Source of the DNA: Streptomyces sp. P3 | GTDB taxonomy: Bacteria; Actinomycetota; Actinomycetes; Streptomycetales; Streptomycetaceae | Assembly: GCA_016893485.2 (NCBI GenBank) | Contig: JAFEKX020000001.1 | Location: 5,287,501 to 5,351,500 of the forward strand | Length of the DNA stretch: 64,000 bases | Direction of reading: 5' to 3' | Part shown: piece by piece, positions 20,826 through 29,694 of the stretch | How positions within the stretch are numbered: position 1 is the stretch's first letter | How the letters are laid out: the number at the start of each line of letters is the position of its first letter | Program-made: the position numbers and the translations under genes | The notes under the pieces: generated by a model | What the model was told of the DNA's origin: nothing | Database searches by the model: none | The model's input: only the letters and a program-made list of their open reading frames with translations

Positions 20826-21002
20826 GTGGCTCCGGTCGGCGGTACGGCAGTTCAGGACCACGTGGCCCTCGCCGAGATCGAGCTGTGCGGCGACCTGATC
20901 ATCGCGGCCTCGGCCGCCCAGGACCGGCTCAGCCTGGCGAGCATCGACGAGGTGCTGAAGGTCGCCGAGGAACGGGACGCCTCCGGCGGGGCCCGGGACT
21001 GA
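20826..21002 (+). CDS. Small conserved hypothetical protein
   Basis: 58 residues from GTG at 20826, which has GAAGAGG 8 nt upstream; ATG at 20820 is too close to that site. The sequence is acidic with a central helical stretch (LIIAASAAQDRLSLASIDEVLKVAEE) and no membrane segment. I do not recognise a family. It precedes csoR, which is convergent, by 20 nt. Confidence 0.68.
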   Translation: MAPVGGTAVQDHVALAEIELCGDLIIAASAAQDRLSLASIDEVLKVAEERDASGGARD

Positions 21003-21022
21003 CGGATCAGAGGGGCCGGGGG

Positions 21023-21373
21023 TCAGGTGCGGAGCAGACGGGCGATCGCCTTCGTCGCTTCCTCGACCTTCGCGTCGATCTCCCCGCCGCCCTTGACGGC
21101 GGCGTCGGCGACGCAGTGCCTCAGGTGTTCCTCCAGGAGCTGCAGCGCGAACGACTGCAGCGCCTTCGTGGAGGCGGACACCTGGGTGAGTATGTCGATG
21201 CAGTAGACGTCCTCGTCGACCATGCGCTGCAGACCGCGGATCTGGCCCTCGATCCGGCGCAGGCGCTTGAGGTGCTCGTCCTTCTGCTGGTGGTAACCGT
21301 GCGTCACCGGCTTGCCCGCCGGTCCGGAAGGCGCCGCCGCCGCGCCGGCCTCAGTGGTCGTCATCGCGTCCAT
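21023..21373 (-). CDS. csoR: Copper-sensing transcriptional repressor CsoR
   Basis: 116 residues. The Cu(I) ligands Cys58, His83 and Cys87 have exactly the 25- and 4-residue spacing of CsoR, within EDVYCIDILTQ and LEEHLRHCV. The N-terminal ~25 residues are disordered. CsoR binds GC-flanked ATACCC operators and releases them when Cu(I) binds, derepressing copper export genes. Its own promoter carries such a site at 21389-21407, so autoregulation is likely. No copper ATPase gene lies nearby, so its other targets must be elsewhere. Confidence 0.94.
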   Translation of the reverse strand: MDAMTTTEAGAAAAPSGPAGKPVTHGYHQQKDEHLKRLRRIEGQIRGLQRMVDEDVYCIDILTQVSASTKALQSFALQLLEEHLRHCVADAAVKGGGEIDAKVEEATKAIARLLRT

Positions 21374-21388
21374 CGCGTCCTCCAGACG

Positions 21389-21407
21389 TATACCCCTAGT
21401 GGGTATA
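21389..21407. promoter_or_regulatory. CsoR operator
   Basis: TATACCC-CTAGT-GGGTATA is a perfect 7-bp-arm palindrome 15 nt upstream of the csoR start. It matches the known CsoR operator type (ATACCC...GGGTAT). Confidence 0.85.
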
Positions 21408-21560
21408 TCGTAACGAACTTTGCTGGGTATAGGGCCCTTGGTACGCCCCCGTGCGGATCACTGTGCCTGATGGGCGACACTGGGGACGGCCCATTAGCCG
21501 TGGCCGGATGATGCACTTAGCATCAGCCTGACCGAAACCGATGCATCCCGAGGACCCCTT

Positions 21561-22181
21561 GTGCGCTTTCGTCTGACCCCCAGGGAGACGAGCTTCTACG
21601 ACATGTTCGCCGCGTCCGCGGACAACATCGTCACGGGCTCGAAACTCCTCATGGAACTGCTCGGGGCGGACACCGCCGGCCGGGCCGAGATCGCAGAGCG
21701 TATGCGGGCCGCTGAACACGCCGGTGACGATGCCACGCACGCGATCTTCCATCAGCTGAACTCCTCCTTCATCACGCCCTTCGACCGCGAGGACATCTAC
21801 AACCTCGCCTCCTGCCTCGACGACATCATGGACTTCATGGAGGAGGCCGTCGACCTGGTCGTCCTCTACAACGTCGAGGAACTCCCCAAGGGCGTCGAGC
21901 AGCAGATCGAGGTGCTGGCGCGGGCGGCCGAGCTGACCGCCGAGGCCATGCCGAACCTGCGCACGATGGACAACCTCACCGAGTACTGGATCGAGGTCAA
22001 CCGCCTGGAGAACCAAGCCGACCAGATCCACCGCAAGCTGCTCGCCCAGCTCTTCAACGGCAAGTACGACGCCATCGAGGTCCTGAAGCTCAAGCAGATC
22101 GTGGATGTGCTGGAGGAGGCGGCGGACGCGTTCGAGCACGTGGCGAACACGGTGGAGACCATCGCCGTCAAGGAGTCCTGA
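21561..22181 (+). CDS. DUF47 (PhoU-like) phosphate-transport regulator partner of Pit
   Basis: 206 residues, all-helical cytoplasmic protein of the DUF47/PhoU-related family. Features are MRFRLTPRETSFYDMF at the N-terminus, acidic metal-binding type segments such as EHAGDDATH, and FDREDIYNLASCLDDIMDFME. GTG at 21561 follows an AGGACC region. It lies 7 nt before the Pit permease gene. Family members regulate or assist low-affinity phosphate uptake. Intact frame. Confidence 0.9.
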   Translation: MRFRLTPRETSFYDMFAASADNIVTGSKLLMELLGADTAGRAEIAERMRAAEHAGDDATHAIFHQLNSSFITPFDREDIYNLASCLDDIMDFMEEAVDLVVLYNVEELPKGVEQQIEVLARAAELTAEAMPNLRTMDNLTEYWIEVNRLENQADQIHRKLLAQLFNGKYDAIEVLKLKQIVDVLEEAADAFEHVANTVETIAVKES

Positions 22182-22188
22182 CCTCTCC

Positions 22189-23186
22189 ATGGACACCTTC
22201 GCTCTGGTCGTGACCATTCTGGTCGCGCTCTTCTTCACGTACACGAACGGTTTTCACGACTCCGCCAACGCCATCGCCACGTCGGTCTCGACGCGGGCGC
22301 TGACTCCGCGGGCAGCGCTCGCGATGGCCGCCGTGATGAACCTCGCCGGTGCGTTTCTCGGTTCCGGGGTCGCCAAGACCGTCAGCGAGGGGCTGATCGA
22401 GACGCCCGAGGGGTCGAAGGGGATGGGGATCCTCTTCGCCGCGCTGATCGGTGCGATCACCTGGAACCTGGTCACCTGGTACTTCGGGCTGCCGTCGTCG
22501 TCCTCGCACGCGTTGTTCGGCGGGATGGTGGGGGCCGCGCTGGCCGGCGGTACGGATGTCATCTGGCACGGGGTCGTCGACAAGATCATCGTGCCGATGT
22601 TCGTGTCGCCGGTGGTCGGGCTCGTCGGCGGTTATCTGGTCATGACCGCGATCATGTGGATCTTCCGGAAGGCGAATCCGCACAAGGCCAAGCGGGGGTT
22701 CCGGATCGCGCAGACCGTGTCGGCCGCGGGGATGGCGCTCGGGCACGGGCTTCAGGACGCGCAGAAGACCATGGGTGTCGTGGTGATGGCACTGGTGATT
22801 TCCGGCCACTCGACGTACAAGGACCCGATTCCGGTCTGGGTGAAGATCGTCTGCGCGTTGATGCTGTCGCTCGGGACGTATGCCGGGGGTGGCGGATCAT
22901 GCGGACGCTGGGGCGGAAGATCATTGAGCTGGATCCGCCGCAGGGGTTCGCTGGAGAGACCACGGGGGCGGCGATCATGTTCACCACCGCGTATCTCTTC
23001 AAGGCGCCGGTTTCCACGACGCATGTCATCACCTCGGCGATCATGGGTGTGGGGGCGACGAAGCGGGTGAAGGCCGTGCGGTGGGGTGTCGCCAAGAACA
23101 TCGTCCTGGGCTGGTTCATCACGATGCCGGCGGCGGCGATCGTGGCGGCGCTCTCGTTCTGGGTTGTTGACCTGGCATTCCTGTAG
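22189..23186 (+). CDS. pit: Low-affinity inorganic phosphate transporter, Pit family
   Basis: About 332 residues with about ten membrane helices. PiT signatures occur in both halves: FTYTNGFHDSANAIAT near the N-terminus and APVSTTHVITSAIMGVG near the C-terminus; GLPSSSSHALFGGMVG is also diagnostic. It couples phosphate uptake to an ion gradient, probably as a metal-phosphate/H+ symporter. It forms an operon with the DUF47 gene. One base is lost near 22892 (TGCCGGGGGTGGCGG), splitting the frame after residue 233. Confidence 0.92.
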
Positions 23187-23213
23187 GCCGGGGCTGCGCC
23201 CCTGGCCCCTCGG

Positions 23214-23420
23214 TTTCCACCCACCCACCCGCTTACGGTCGGCCACGAGGGCGCCGTAGAAGCGGGACGTATGGGCCGGGGTTGCTGAGCGCTCGACCTC
23301 TCGACCTGCCGGGTAAACGGCTACGCGGGCACGCAAGTCGAGACGCTGGTCGCCGTGTGACCCGGGTGACTTGGACCGCTCACCTCTCAGCCCACCGCAA
23401 ACGGGTGGGTGGGTGGGAAA
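23214..23420. repeat. Inverted G-quadruplex-type repeat pair
   Basis: The left copy (23214-23245) reads TTTCC ACCCACCCACCCG then CTTACGG. The right copy (23391-23420), on the other strand, reads CCGCAAACGGGTGGGTGGGT then GGGAAA. The right one contains GGGTGGGTGGGTGGG at 23403-23417, one of the most stable known G-quadruplex motifs. A third copy lies in the VirD4-like gene at 2758-2790. The arrangement recalls the ends of a small non-autonomous element, but no target duplication is obvious. Confidence 0.6.
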
Positions 23421-23459
23421 CCACGAACGCGCACCCCCACTCGCCCGCGCAAAACGAAC

Positions 23460-23494
23460 GGGCCCGCCCCCGGGAGCCAGGGGCGGGCCCTTTT
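23460..23494 (+). terminator. Terminator between pit and pstB
   Basis: GGGCCCGCCCC (23460-23470) and GGGGCGGGCCC (23480-23490) form a perfect 11-bp stem with a 9-nt loop followed by TTTT. It can end pit transcription and, read from the other strand, the pst operon. Confidence 0.88.
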
Positions 23495-23556
23495 CGGCCT
23501 CGCGGTGGCACCGCCATGCAGCACCGCGAGGGGTTTCAGGAGAGGAACGGCTCGGT

Positions 23557-24331
23557 TTAGCCGAAGCGGCCCGAGATGTAGTCCTCCGTGGCCTGGACCG
23601 ACGGGTTGAGAAGATCCGCTCCGTGTCGTCGATCTCGATGAGCTTGCCGGGCTGGCCGACCGCCGCGAGGTTGAAGAAGGCCGTACGGTCCGAGACGCGC
23701 GCCGCCTGCTGCATGTTGTGCGTCACGATGACGATCGTGAAGCGTTCCTTCAGCTCGCCGATCAGGTCCTCGATCGCGAGGGTGGAGATGGGGTCGAGGG
23801 CCGAGCAGGGCTCGTCCATCAGCAGGACCTTGGGCTCCACCGCGATCGCCCGCGCGATGCACAGACGCTGCTGCTGACCACCCGACAGGCCCGAACCGGG
23901 CTTGTTCAGGCGGTCCTTGACCTCGTTCCAGAGGTTCGCGCCCTTGAGGGACTTCTCGACCACGTCCGACAGCTCGCTCTTCTTGTAGCTGCCGTTCAGC
24001 CGCAGGCCCGCCGCCACGTTGTCGAAGATCGACATCGTGGGGAACGGGTTCGGGCGCTGGAACACCATGCCGATCTCACGGCGCACGGACACCGGGTCGA
24101 TCGCGTGGCCGTAGAGGTCCTCGTCGTCCAAGAGGACCTTGCCCTCGACGCGACCGCCGGGGTGACCTCGTGCATGCGGTTGAGGGTGCGCAGGAAGGTC
24201 GACTTGCCGCAGCCGGAGGGGCCGATGAAGGCCGTCACCGTGCGGGGCTCGACCGTCATCGAGATGTCGTCGATCGCCTTGTGGGAGCCGTAGTAGGCCG
24301 TCAGCCCACTTACGTCGATTCGCTTCGCCAT
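23557..24331 (-). CDS. pstB: Phosphate ABC transporter ATP-binding protein PstB
   Basis: About 258 residues, standard for PstB. Walker A is GPSGCGKST, the signature LSGGQQQRL, and Walker B VLLMDEPCSALDP with H-loop IVTHNMQQA. It energises phosphate import through PstC/PstA. It is the last gene of pstSCAB, 71 nt after pstA. Bases are lost near 24158 and 23610. The C-terminus ATEDYISGRFG is the conserved PstB end. Confidence 0.95.
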
Positions 24332-24402
24332 GACTACTTCACTTCCAAAAGTCTGTGTGTCGCTGGAGGGGCCCCGTGCGGCGGTAGCCGCGTGGTGTTA
24401 CG

Positions 24403-25464
24403 TCAGCGAGCGGTCTTGGGGGCCTTCCAGCGGGCGATGCCGCGGGCCACCAGGTTGAGGATCATCACGAAGGCGATCAGGGTGAGGGACGCGGCCCAGG
24501 CACGGTCGTAGGCCGCACCGGAGCCCGCGCTCTGCGCGAACTGCTGGTAGATGTACAGCGGCAGCGACGCCTGTGCCCCGTGGAACGGGTCGTTGTTGAT
24601 GAACGGGTTGCCGAACACCAGCAGCAGGACGGGCGCCGTCTCACCGGCGATACGCGCCACCGACAGCATGATGCCGGTGGTGATGCCGCCGATCGCGGTC
24701 GGGAGGACGACCTTGAGGATCGTGCGCCACTTCGGGATGCCGAGGGCGAGCGATGCCTCGCGCAGCTCGTTCGGTACGAGCTTGAGCATTTCCTCGGTGG
24801 ACCGGACCACGACCGGCATCATCAGGATGGCCAGGGCGCAGGAACCCGCGAAGCCGAAGGGCTGCATGTCCCACATGAGCATCAGGGACAGGATGAACAG
24901 ACCCGCGACGATCGACGGGATGCCCGTCATGACGTCGACGAAGAACGTGACGGCCTTTGAGAGCTTGCCCTGTCCGTACTCGACCAGGTAGATCGCGGTG
25001 AGCACCCCGATGGGGGCGCCGATCAGGGTGGCGAGGCCGACCTGCTCCAGGCTGCCGATGATGGCGTGGTAGATGCCGCCGCCGGGCTCGCTGTCGGCGA
25101 CCACACCCATGGAGTGGGTGAGGAAGTAGATGTCGAGGACCTTCACGCCGCGCGAGATCGTCGTCCACAGGAGCGAGACGAGCGGGATGACGGCGAGGAG
25201 GAAGGCGACCCAGACCAGGCTGGTCGCGATGCGGTCCTTGGCCTGGCGGGTGCCCTCGACGCGCGCGGCGATGACGTACGTGCCGAGGACGAAGAGGATC
25301 GCCGCGATCAGGCCCCACTGGACCTTGCTGTCGAGGCTGCCGACCAGGCCGATGAGGACGGCCAGGAAGATGGAGCCGCCGGCGATCGCGTACGGCGACC
25401 ACTTCGGGAGGGTGGCGCCCTGGAGGGTGCTCACGGGCTTCTCGGCTACGGCTGCGTTGCTCAT
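24403..25464 (-). CDS. pstA: Phosphate ABC transporter permease PstA
   Basis: 353 residues, intact. The first ~100 residues hold two extra N-terminal helices, then a BPD transporter permease domain with about six helices. The coupling-helix segment ELREASLALGIPKWRTILKV (EAA motif) contacts PstB. The start overlaps the pstC stop by 4 nt (ATGA), so translation is coupled. Gly/Ala-rich helices and GIPSIVAGLF are typical PstA features. Confidence 0.95.
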   Translation of the reverse strand: MSNAAVAEKPVSTLQGATLPKWSPYAIAGGSIFLAVLIGLVGSLDSKVQWGLIAAILFVLGTYVIAARVEGTRQAKDRIATSLVWVAFLLAVIPLVSLLWTTISRGVKVLDIYFLTHSMGVVADSEPGGGIYHAIIGSLEQVGLATLIGAPIGVLTAIYLVEYGQGKLSKAVTFFVDVMTGIPSIVAGLFILSLMLMWDMQPFGFAGSCALAILMMPVVVRSTEEMLKLVPNELREASLALGIPKWRTILKVVLPTAIGGITTGIMLSVARIAGETAPVLLLVFGNPFINNDPFHGAQASLPLYIYQQFAQSAGSGAAYDRAWAASLTLIAFVMILNLVARGIARWKAPKTAR

Positions 25465-26467
25465 GCGTTGGCCCCCGAGTACTCCGCGCGGCGGGCGATG
25501 ATGAGCCGGGCCGCGCCGTTGACCAGCAGGGTGATGACGAACAGGACGAGACCGGAGGCGATGAGCGCGTCCCGGCCGTCCGCCGTCGCCTCGCTGAACT
25601 TGCTGGCGATGTTCTGGGCGAAGGTACCGCCGCCCGGGTTGAGCAGGCTGGCGTGGATGATGAAGTCGGGGGAGAGCACGGTGGCGACGGCCATCGTCTC
25701 GCCGAGCGCGCGGCCGAGGCCGAGCATCGAGGCGGAGATCACACCGGAGCGGCCGAAGGGGATCACCGCCATGCGGATGACCTCCCAGCGGGTGGCGCCG
25801 AGTGCGAGGGCGGCCTCTTCGATCATCTGCGGGGCCTGGCGGAAGACCTCGCGGCTCACGTTGGTGATGATCGGCAGGATCATGATCGCCAGCAGGATGC
25901 CGACGGTGAGCATCGAGCGGGGGCGCCTTCGTCCCAGGAGAAGATCCCGGTCCAGCCGAAGTAGTCGTTCAGCCACCCGAAGAGCCCGACCATGTGCGGG
26001 ACGAGGACCAGGGCACCCCACAGGCCGTACACGATGGACGGTACGGCGGCCAGCAGGTCGATCACGTAGGAGACCGGGCCGCGGAGCTTGCGGGGGCGTA
26101 GTGCGTGGTGAAGAGGGCGATGGCGACCGCGATCGGGACCGCGATGACCATGGCGATGATCGAGGACACCACGGTGCCGAACGCCAGGACGGCGATGCCG
26201 AACTTCGGCGGCACGAGGTTGGTGTTCCACTCGAAGGTGGTGAGGAAGTTCGCGTGGTCCTTGCTGATCGCGAGGGAGGCGCGGTAGGTGAGGAAGACCG
26301 CGATCGCGGTCATGATCACCAGCAGCAGGATGCCCGACCCGCGGGAGAGACCGAGGAAGATCCGGTCACCGGGTCGGGTGGCGCCGCGGGCTACGCGCTT
26401 CTGCTCCGCGGGCGAGGGTTCGGGGGTGGGGAGGCGCTTCTTCAGGGTTCTTCGTCGATATATCCAT
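25461..26467 (-). CDS. pstC: Phosphate ABC transporter permease PstC
   Basis: About 336 residues. A basic N-terminus (LKKRLPTPEPSPAEQKRV), then six helices of the BPD permease fold, with EEAALALGATRWEVIRMAV as the EAA loop. ATG at 26467 has GGAGA upstream. Bases are lost near 26445, 26090 and 25920, giving several broken frames that join in order. It lies 107 nt after pstS, with a stem-loop in between. Confidence 0.93.
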
Positions 26468-26532
26468 CGGGATTCTCCGGTCTGCGGGTCCACACGTGCG
26501 GTGTGCGGTCCGTGGCGGCGGTGCACCGGACG

Positions 26533-26567
26533 GTGCGGCCGGGCCCTGGAGCGGGACCCGGCCGCAC
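26533..26567 (-). promoter_or_regulatory. Stem-loop between pstS and pstC
   Basis: GTGCGGCCGGG (26533-26543) and CCCGGCCGCAC (26557-26567) make a perfect 11-bp stem with a 13-nt loop right after the pstS stop. Without a T run it is better read as an mRNA-stabilising or partial-termination element, which would make pstS more abundant than the permease genes. Confidence 0.72.
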
Positions 26568-26574
26568 ACTCGGA

Positions 26575-27711
26575 CTAGCTGATGCTCGCGATGGTGCTGC
26601 GAACCTTGGTGATGATCGCGTCGGGGATCGGCGCGTAGTCGATGGTGGAGAGGACCTTCTGGCCCTCCTCGCTGGCGATGTAGGTGAGGAACGCCTTCGT
26701 CGCGGGCAGCGTGTCGGCCTTGTTGCCCTTGTCGCAGACGATCTCGTACGTCACCAGGGTGATCGGGTACGCGCCCTCGGCCTTGGTGTTGTAGTTCAGC
26801 TTGAGCGACAGGTCGGAGCCGGTGCCGACGACCTTGGCGTCGGCGATGTCCTTGGTCGCGCTGTCGGTGCTCGGGGCGACCGGGGCGGCGGCACCGGTGT
26901 CGATGCTGACGGCCTTGACGCCGTCACCGACGTAGGAGAGCTCGAAGTAGCCGATGGCGCCCGAGGTCGCCTTGACCTGCTGGGCCACGCCCGCGGAGCC
27001 GGCGGCGGACTGGCCGCCCTTGGCCTGCCACGCCTTGCCGCCGGAGTACTTCCAGTTGGCGGCGGTGGTGGCGATCAGGTACTTGGTGAAGTTGTCCGTG
27101 GTGCCGGACTCGTCCGAGCGGTGGAACGCCTGGATCTTGAGGTCGGGCAGCTTGGCGGACGGGTTCAGCTTCTTGATCGCCGCGTCGTTCCAGTTGGTGA
27201 TCTTGCTGTCGAAGATCTTGGCGAGCGTCGGGGCGTCCAGGACCAGGTTGTCGACACCCGGGACGTTGTAGCCGAGCGCGATCGGGCCGCCGACCATCGG
27301 GAGGTCGATGCCCTGGCCGCCGGAGCAGACCTGCTTCGAGGCGGTGACCTCTTCGGGCTTCAGCGCCGAGTCGGAACCGGCGAAGGCCAGCTGACCCTGG
27401 TTGAAGGAGGTGACACCGGCGCCGGAGCCGCCGCCCTTGTAGTTGATCTGGACGCCACAGGCCTGGCTGAACGCCTTGACCCACGCGTCGATCGCGTTCT
27501 TCTGCGCGGACGAGCCGTCGGCGAGGAGCTGCTGGCCCTTCTTCGCCGTGCCGCAGTTGGCGGAGCTGGCGTTGGCCGACGACGACGAGGAGCTGCTGCT
27601 GCTCGACGAGCCGCCGTTGTCGTCCGAGCCGCACGCCGTGAGGGCCAGGGCGCCGGAGACGGCGAGAGCACCGAGGGTGAGGGCCCGCCGGTTCATGCGC
27701 TGAAGCTTCAC
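26575..27711 (-). CDS. pstS: Phosphate-binding lipoprotein PstS
   Basis: 378 residues, intact. Lipobox LTAC (Cys about residue 27), then a run of 11 serines as linker. The periplasmic-binding fold has phosphate-contact segments ADGSSAQKNA, FAGSDSALK and HRSDESGTTDNF. It captures phosphate at the cell surface for PstCAB. GTG at 27711 is the start. A PHO box lies about 120-160 nt upstream, so induction by PhoP under phosphate limitation is expected. Confidence 0.96.
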   Translation of the reverse strand: MKLQRMNRRALTLGALAVSGALALTACGSDDNGGSSSSSSSSSSSANASSANCGTAKKGQQLLADGSSAQKNAIDAWVKAFSQACGVQINYKGGGSGAGVTSFNQGQLAFAGSDSALKPEEVTASKQVCSGGQGIDLPMVGGPIALGYNVPGVDNLVLDAPTLAKIFDSKITNWNDAAIKKLNPSAKLPDLKIQAFHRSDESGTTDNFTKYLIATTAANWKYSGGKAWQAKGGQSAAGSAGVAQQVKATSGAIGYFELSYVGDGVKAVSIDTGAAAPVAPSTDSATKDIADAKVVGTGSDLSLKLNYNTKAEGAYPITLVTYEIVCDKGNKADTLPATKAFLTYIASEEGQKVLSTIDYAPIPDAIITKVRSTIASIS

Positions 27712-28058
27712 TTGAAAGAGTTCCTTCCGAGAGCCGCCGTCCTGAATTACGGCGGCGTGCGAAGACGGGGTGACGCGGGTGGCGACCCCAGGTCGCAGCT
27801 CGCATCGCGTAAGGCCGAAAGTAGGCAGAACAGGTGAAGGCGCCTATGGGCATAAGTGAACGGAGGGTGAACCCCTGTGGGCGGTGCGGTTAGGTCACGG
27901 AACGCTCACGTCAAGGACACGGGCTGATTCCGGACTATGCCAGGTGCGGAGCGGCCCGCAACGCGTCCACGAGGGGGCGTTCCCCGGCTGGGTGAGGCGG
28001 TTTCCGGCGGTCGCCGGGGCGGTTTCGGGCGGCCCGTGGGGAGAGTCGCGTGAGTCCT
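27712..28058. other. pstS upstream region
   Basis: This 347-nt gap contains the PHO box listed at 27829-27872 and the pstS leader. The 5' half next to the Nudix gene shows no further feature I can support. Confidence 0.55.
27829..27872 (-). promoter_or_regulatory. PHO box (PhoP-binding direct repeats) upstream of pstS
   Basis: On the minus strand four consecutive 11-nt units read GTTCACCCTCC, GTTCACTTATG, CCCATAGGCGC and CTTCACCTGTT. Units 1, 2 and 4 match the streptomycete PhoP direct-repeat consensus GTTCACC; unit 3 is degenerate. The exact 11-nt phase supports the call. Confidence 0.88.
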
Positions 28059-28499
28059 TCACCGCTCCCGCCCCTCCTCGTCCGTGCCGATGGCGATGAG
28101 GGCCAGCGAGATCAGGTCCCGGTCCCGTTCGTAGGAGAGCCGCTCGTGGGCCTCGTCGGGACTCAGCCAGCACAGCGCGTTGACCTCGTCGTTCGGTGCG
28201 AAGGCGCCGCCGGTGGCCTCCGCCGCCCAGTAGCGGACCTCTTTGGGGCGCCCGTGGTGGTCGAGGTACTGGGCCGAGGGGAGCCGTGTCCCCAGCCGGC
28301 AGGTGTAGCCGGTCTCCTCCAGCACCTCGCGGCGGGCCGCCTCCTCGAACGTCTCACCGCGCTTGAGCTTGCCCTTGGGCCACGACCAGTCGGCCCACTT
28401 GGGCCGGTGGACCAGCGCCAGTTCGAGATCCCCGGCGGCCGGGCGGCGCCACAGGACGCAGCCGGCCGCCTGGACGGTGGTGTCGTTCGTGGAAGTCAC
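28059..28499 (-). CDS. Nudix (MutT-like) hydrolase
   Basis: 146 residues, intact. The Nudix box GETFEEAARREVLEETGY fits G-x5-E-x7-REVxEETG, the Mg2+-binding catalytic motif for nucleoside-diphosphate-X hydrolysis. The substrate is not evident; relatives next to ppk and CHAD genes may act on diphosphoinositol-like, diadenosine or oxidised nucleotides. GTG at 28499 lies 7 nt after the CHAD stop, so the genes are probably cotranscribed with ppk. Confidence 0.9.
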   Translation of the reverse strand: MTSTNDTTVQAAGCVLWRRPAAGDLELALVHRPKWADWSWPKGKLKRGETFEEAARREVLEETGYTCRLGTRLPSAQYLDHHGRPKEVRYWAAEATGGAFAPNDEVNALCWLSPDEAHERLSYERDRDLISLALIAIGTDEEGRER

Positions 28500-28506
28500 C
28501 GGTCGT

Positions 28507-29694
28507 TCACCGTCTCCTCCGCGCGGGTTGGTGCAGGGCGTCAGGGGTGCCCACCGCCTGTTTCTGCCACGACTGCTGGAAGGCGAAGCGGGCCGCCTCC
28601 ACCTCGTGGCGCTGGTCGGCGTGGAGCACGCCGAGCGCGTACGCGGTCGCCGGGGCGATCCGCGGGGTGCGGGCCGCCGACGCGGCCGCCGCGGCGGCCT
28701 CCGAGGCGTCCCGGTGCAGATTGAGGGCCTGGCCGGCCGCCAGCAGGCGTACGTCCGTCGGCGCGCCGTCCCCGTGCAGCACCTCACCGGCGTAGCGGTG
28801 CAGCCGCAGCAGCAGCCGGACCTGGTGCCAGGGGCCGTCCTGGGGGTGCGGGGACGGGTCGGGGGAGAGGCCGTGGATGAGGGCCTCGGCGTTGTAGGGG
28901 TGCCCGGCGGTGACCAGCGGCAGCGCGGTGACCGCGTCGGTGAGGCGCTCCCCGGCGGCGGCGGCCAGCGGGCGCAGGTCGGCGGTGGCCGCGGCCGGGG
29001 TCAGCGGGACCTCGCTGGCCAGGACGGCGACCTTGTCGGCGACCGCGTGGAAGCGGGACGAGCCGAGGGCCTGGAGTGCGGTGGAGTGGGCCCGGGTCCT
29101 GGCCAGGGTGAGCTGGCGTTCCAGCAGGGCGCCCGCCTTGGCCGCGCCCACGGTGAGGTTGCCGCGTTCGGCGGTGGCCGTGGGGGTCGCGGCGGGGCCG
29201 GTGCCGGGCCCGCGGGCGCCCGCGGGGGCGGGGATGCCCCGGCCGGCGCCGGTGACCCGGCCGCCGACCGCGGAGGCCGCCGACTGGGCGGGGAAGGCCG
29301 CCGAGCCGGAGAGCCGGTGCAGGGCGAGGAGCAGCCGTTCGAGCCGGGCGGCGCAGGCGTGCTCCAGGGCCAACGTGCCCGAGAGCCAGGCCAGTTCGGG
29401 GCGCATCTCCTCGGACCAGTCGCTGTCGAGGAGTGGCCGGAAGGTGTGCAGGCTGCCGCTGATGCGGCGGGCCGAGTGGCGCAGGGCGCGCGCCGCGTCG
29501 ACGGACTCCTCCGTGCCGTTCTGCCCGCTGCCGGTCTCCCGGTGCAGCCGCAGGGCACGGAGGAACTCCGTGGCCTGGGCCCGCAGGTAGCCCGCGAGGG
29601 CGTCACCTGTGGCGGGCCCGCCCGCCCGGCCGGGGTCGGGTGGGGAGGGCCTGGCCGTGGCCGGGTCCGTCGGGTCAAGGTGTTGCTGTGCCAC
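28507..29694 (-). CDS. CHAD-domain protein, probable polyphosphate binder
   Basis: 395 residues, intact. CHAD helical repeats rich in conserved His and Arg are visible (RALRHSARRISGSLHTF early, RLLLRLHRYAGEVLH late), with an Ala/Pro linker in between. CHAD domains bind polyphosphate through basic grooves. GTG at 29694 overlaps the end of ppk by 20 nt, so expression is tied to polyphosphate synthesis. Confidence 0.9.
   Translation of the reverse strand: MAQQHLDPTDPATARPSPPDPGRAGGPATGDALAGYLRAQATEFLRALRLHRETGSGQNGTEESVDAARALRHSARRISGSLHTFRPLLDSDWSEEMRPELAWLSGTLALEHACAARLERLLLALHRLSGSAAFPAQSAASAVGGRVTGAGRGIPAPAGARGPGTGPAATPTATAERGNLTVGAAKAGALLERQLTLARTRAHSTALQALGSSRFHAVADKVAVLASEVPLTPAAATADLRPLAAAAGERLTDAVTALPLVTAGHPYNAEALIHGLSPDPSPHPQDGPWHQVRLLLRLHRYAGEVLHGDGAPTDVRLLAAGQALNLHRDASEAAAAAASAARTPRIAPATAYALGVLHADQRHEVEAARFAFQQSWQKQAVGTPDALHQPARRRR

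Larger units (their letters stand above)
23187..23556. other. Convergent intergenic region between pit and pstB
   Basis: This 370-nt gap contains an inverted pair of CCCACCC/GGGTGGG repeats (23214-23245 and 23391-23420) and a strong terminator (23460-23494). Between the repeats is about 145 nt with no coding signal that I can support. Confidence 0.6.

Noticed and set aside
25066..27837. Very long open frame (over 900 codons) on the plus strand
   Set aside because: It is antisense to pstA, pstC and pstS, whose products are unmistakable; stop-free antisense frames are normal in DNA this rich in G+C.
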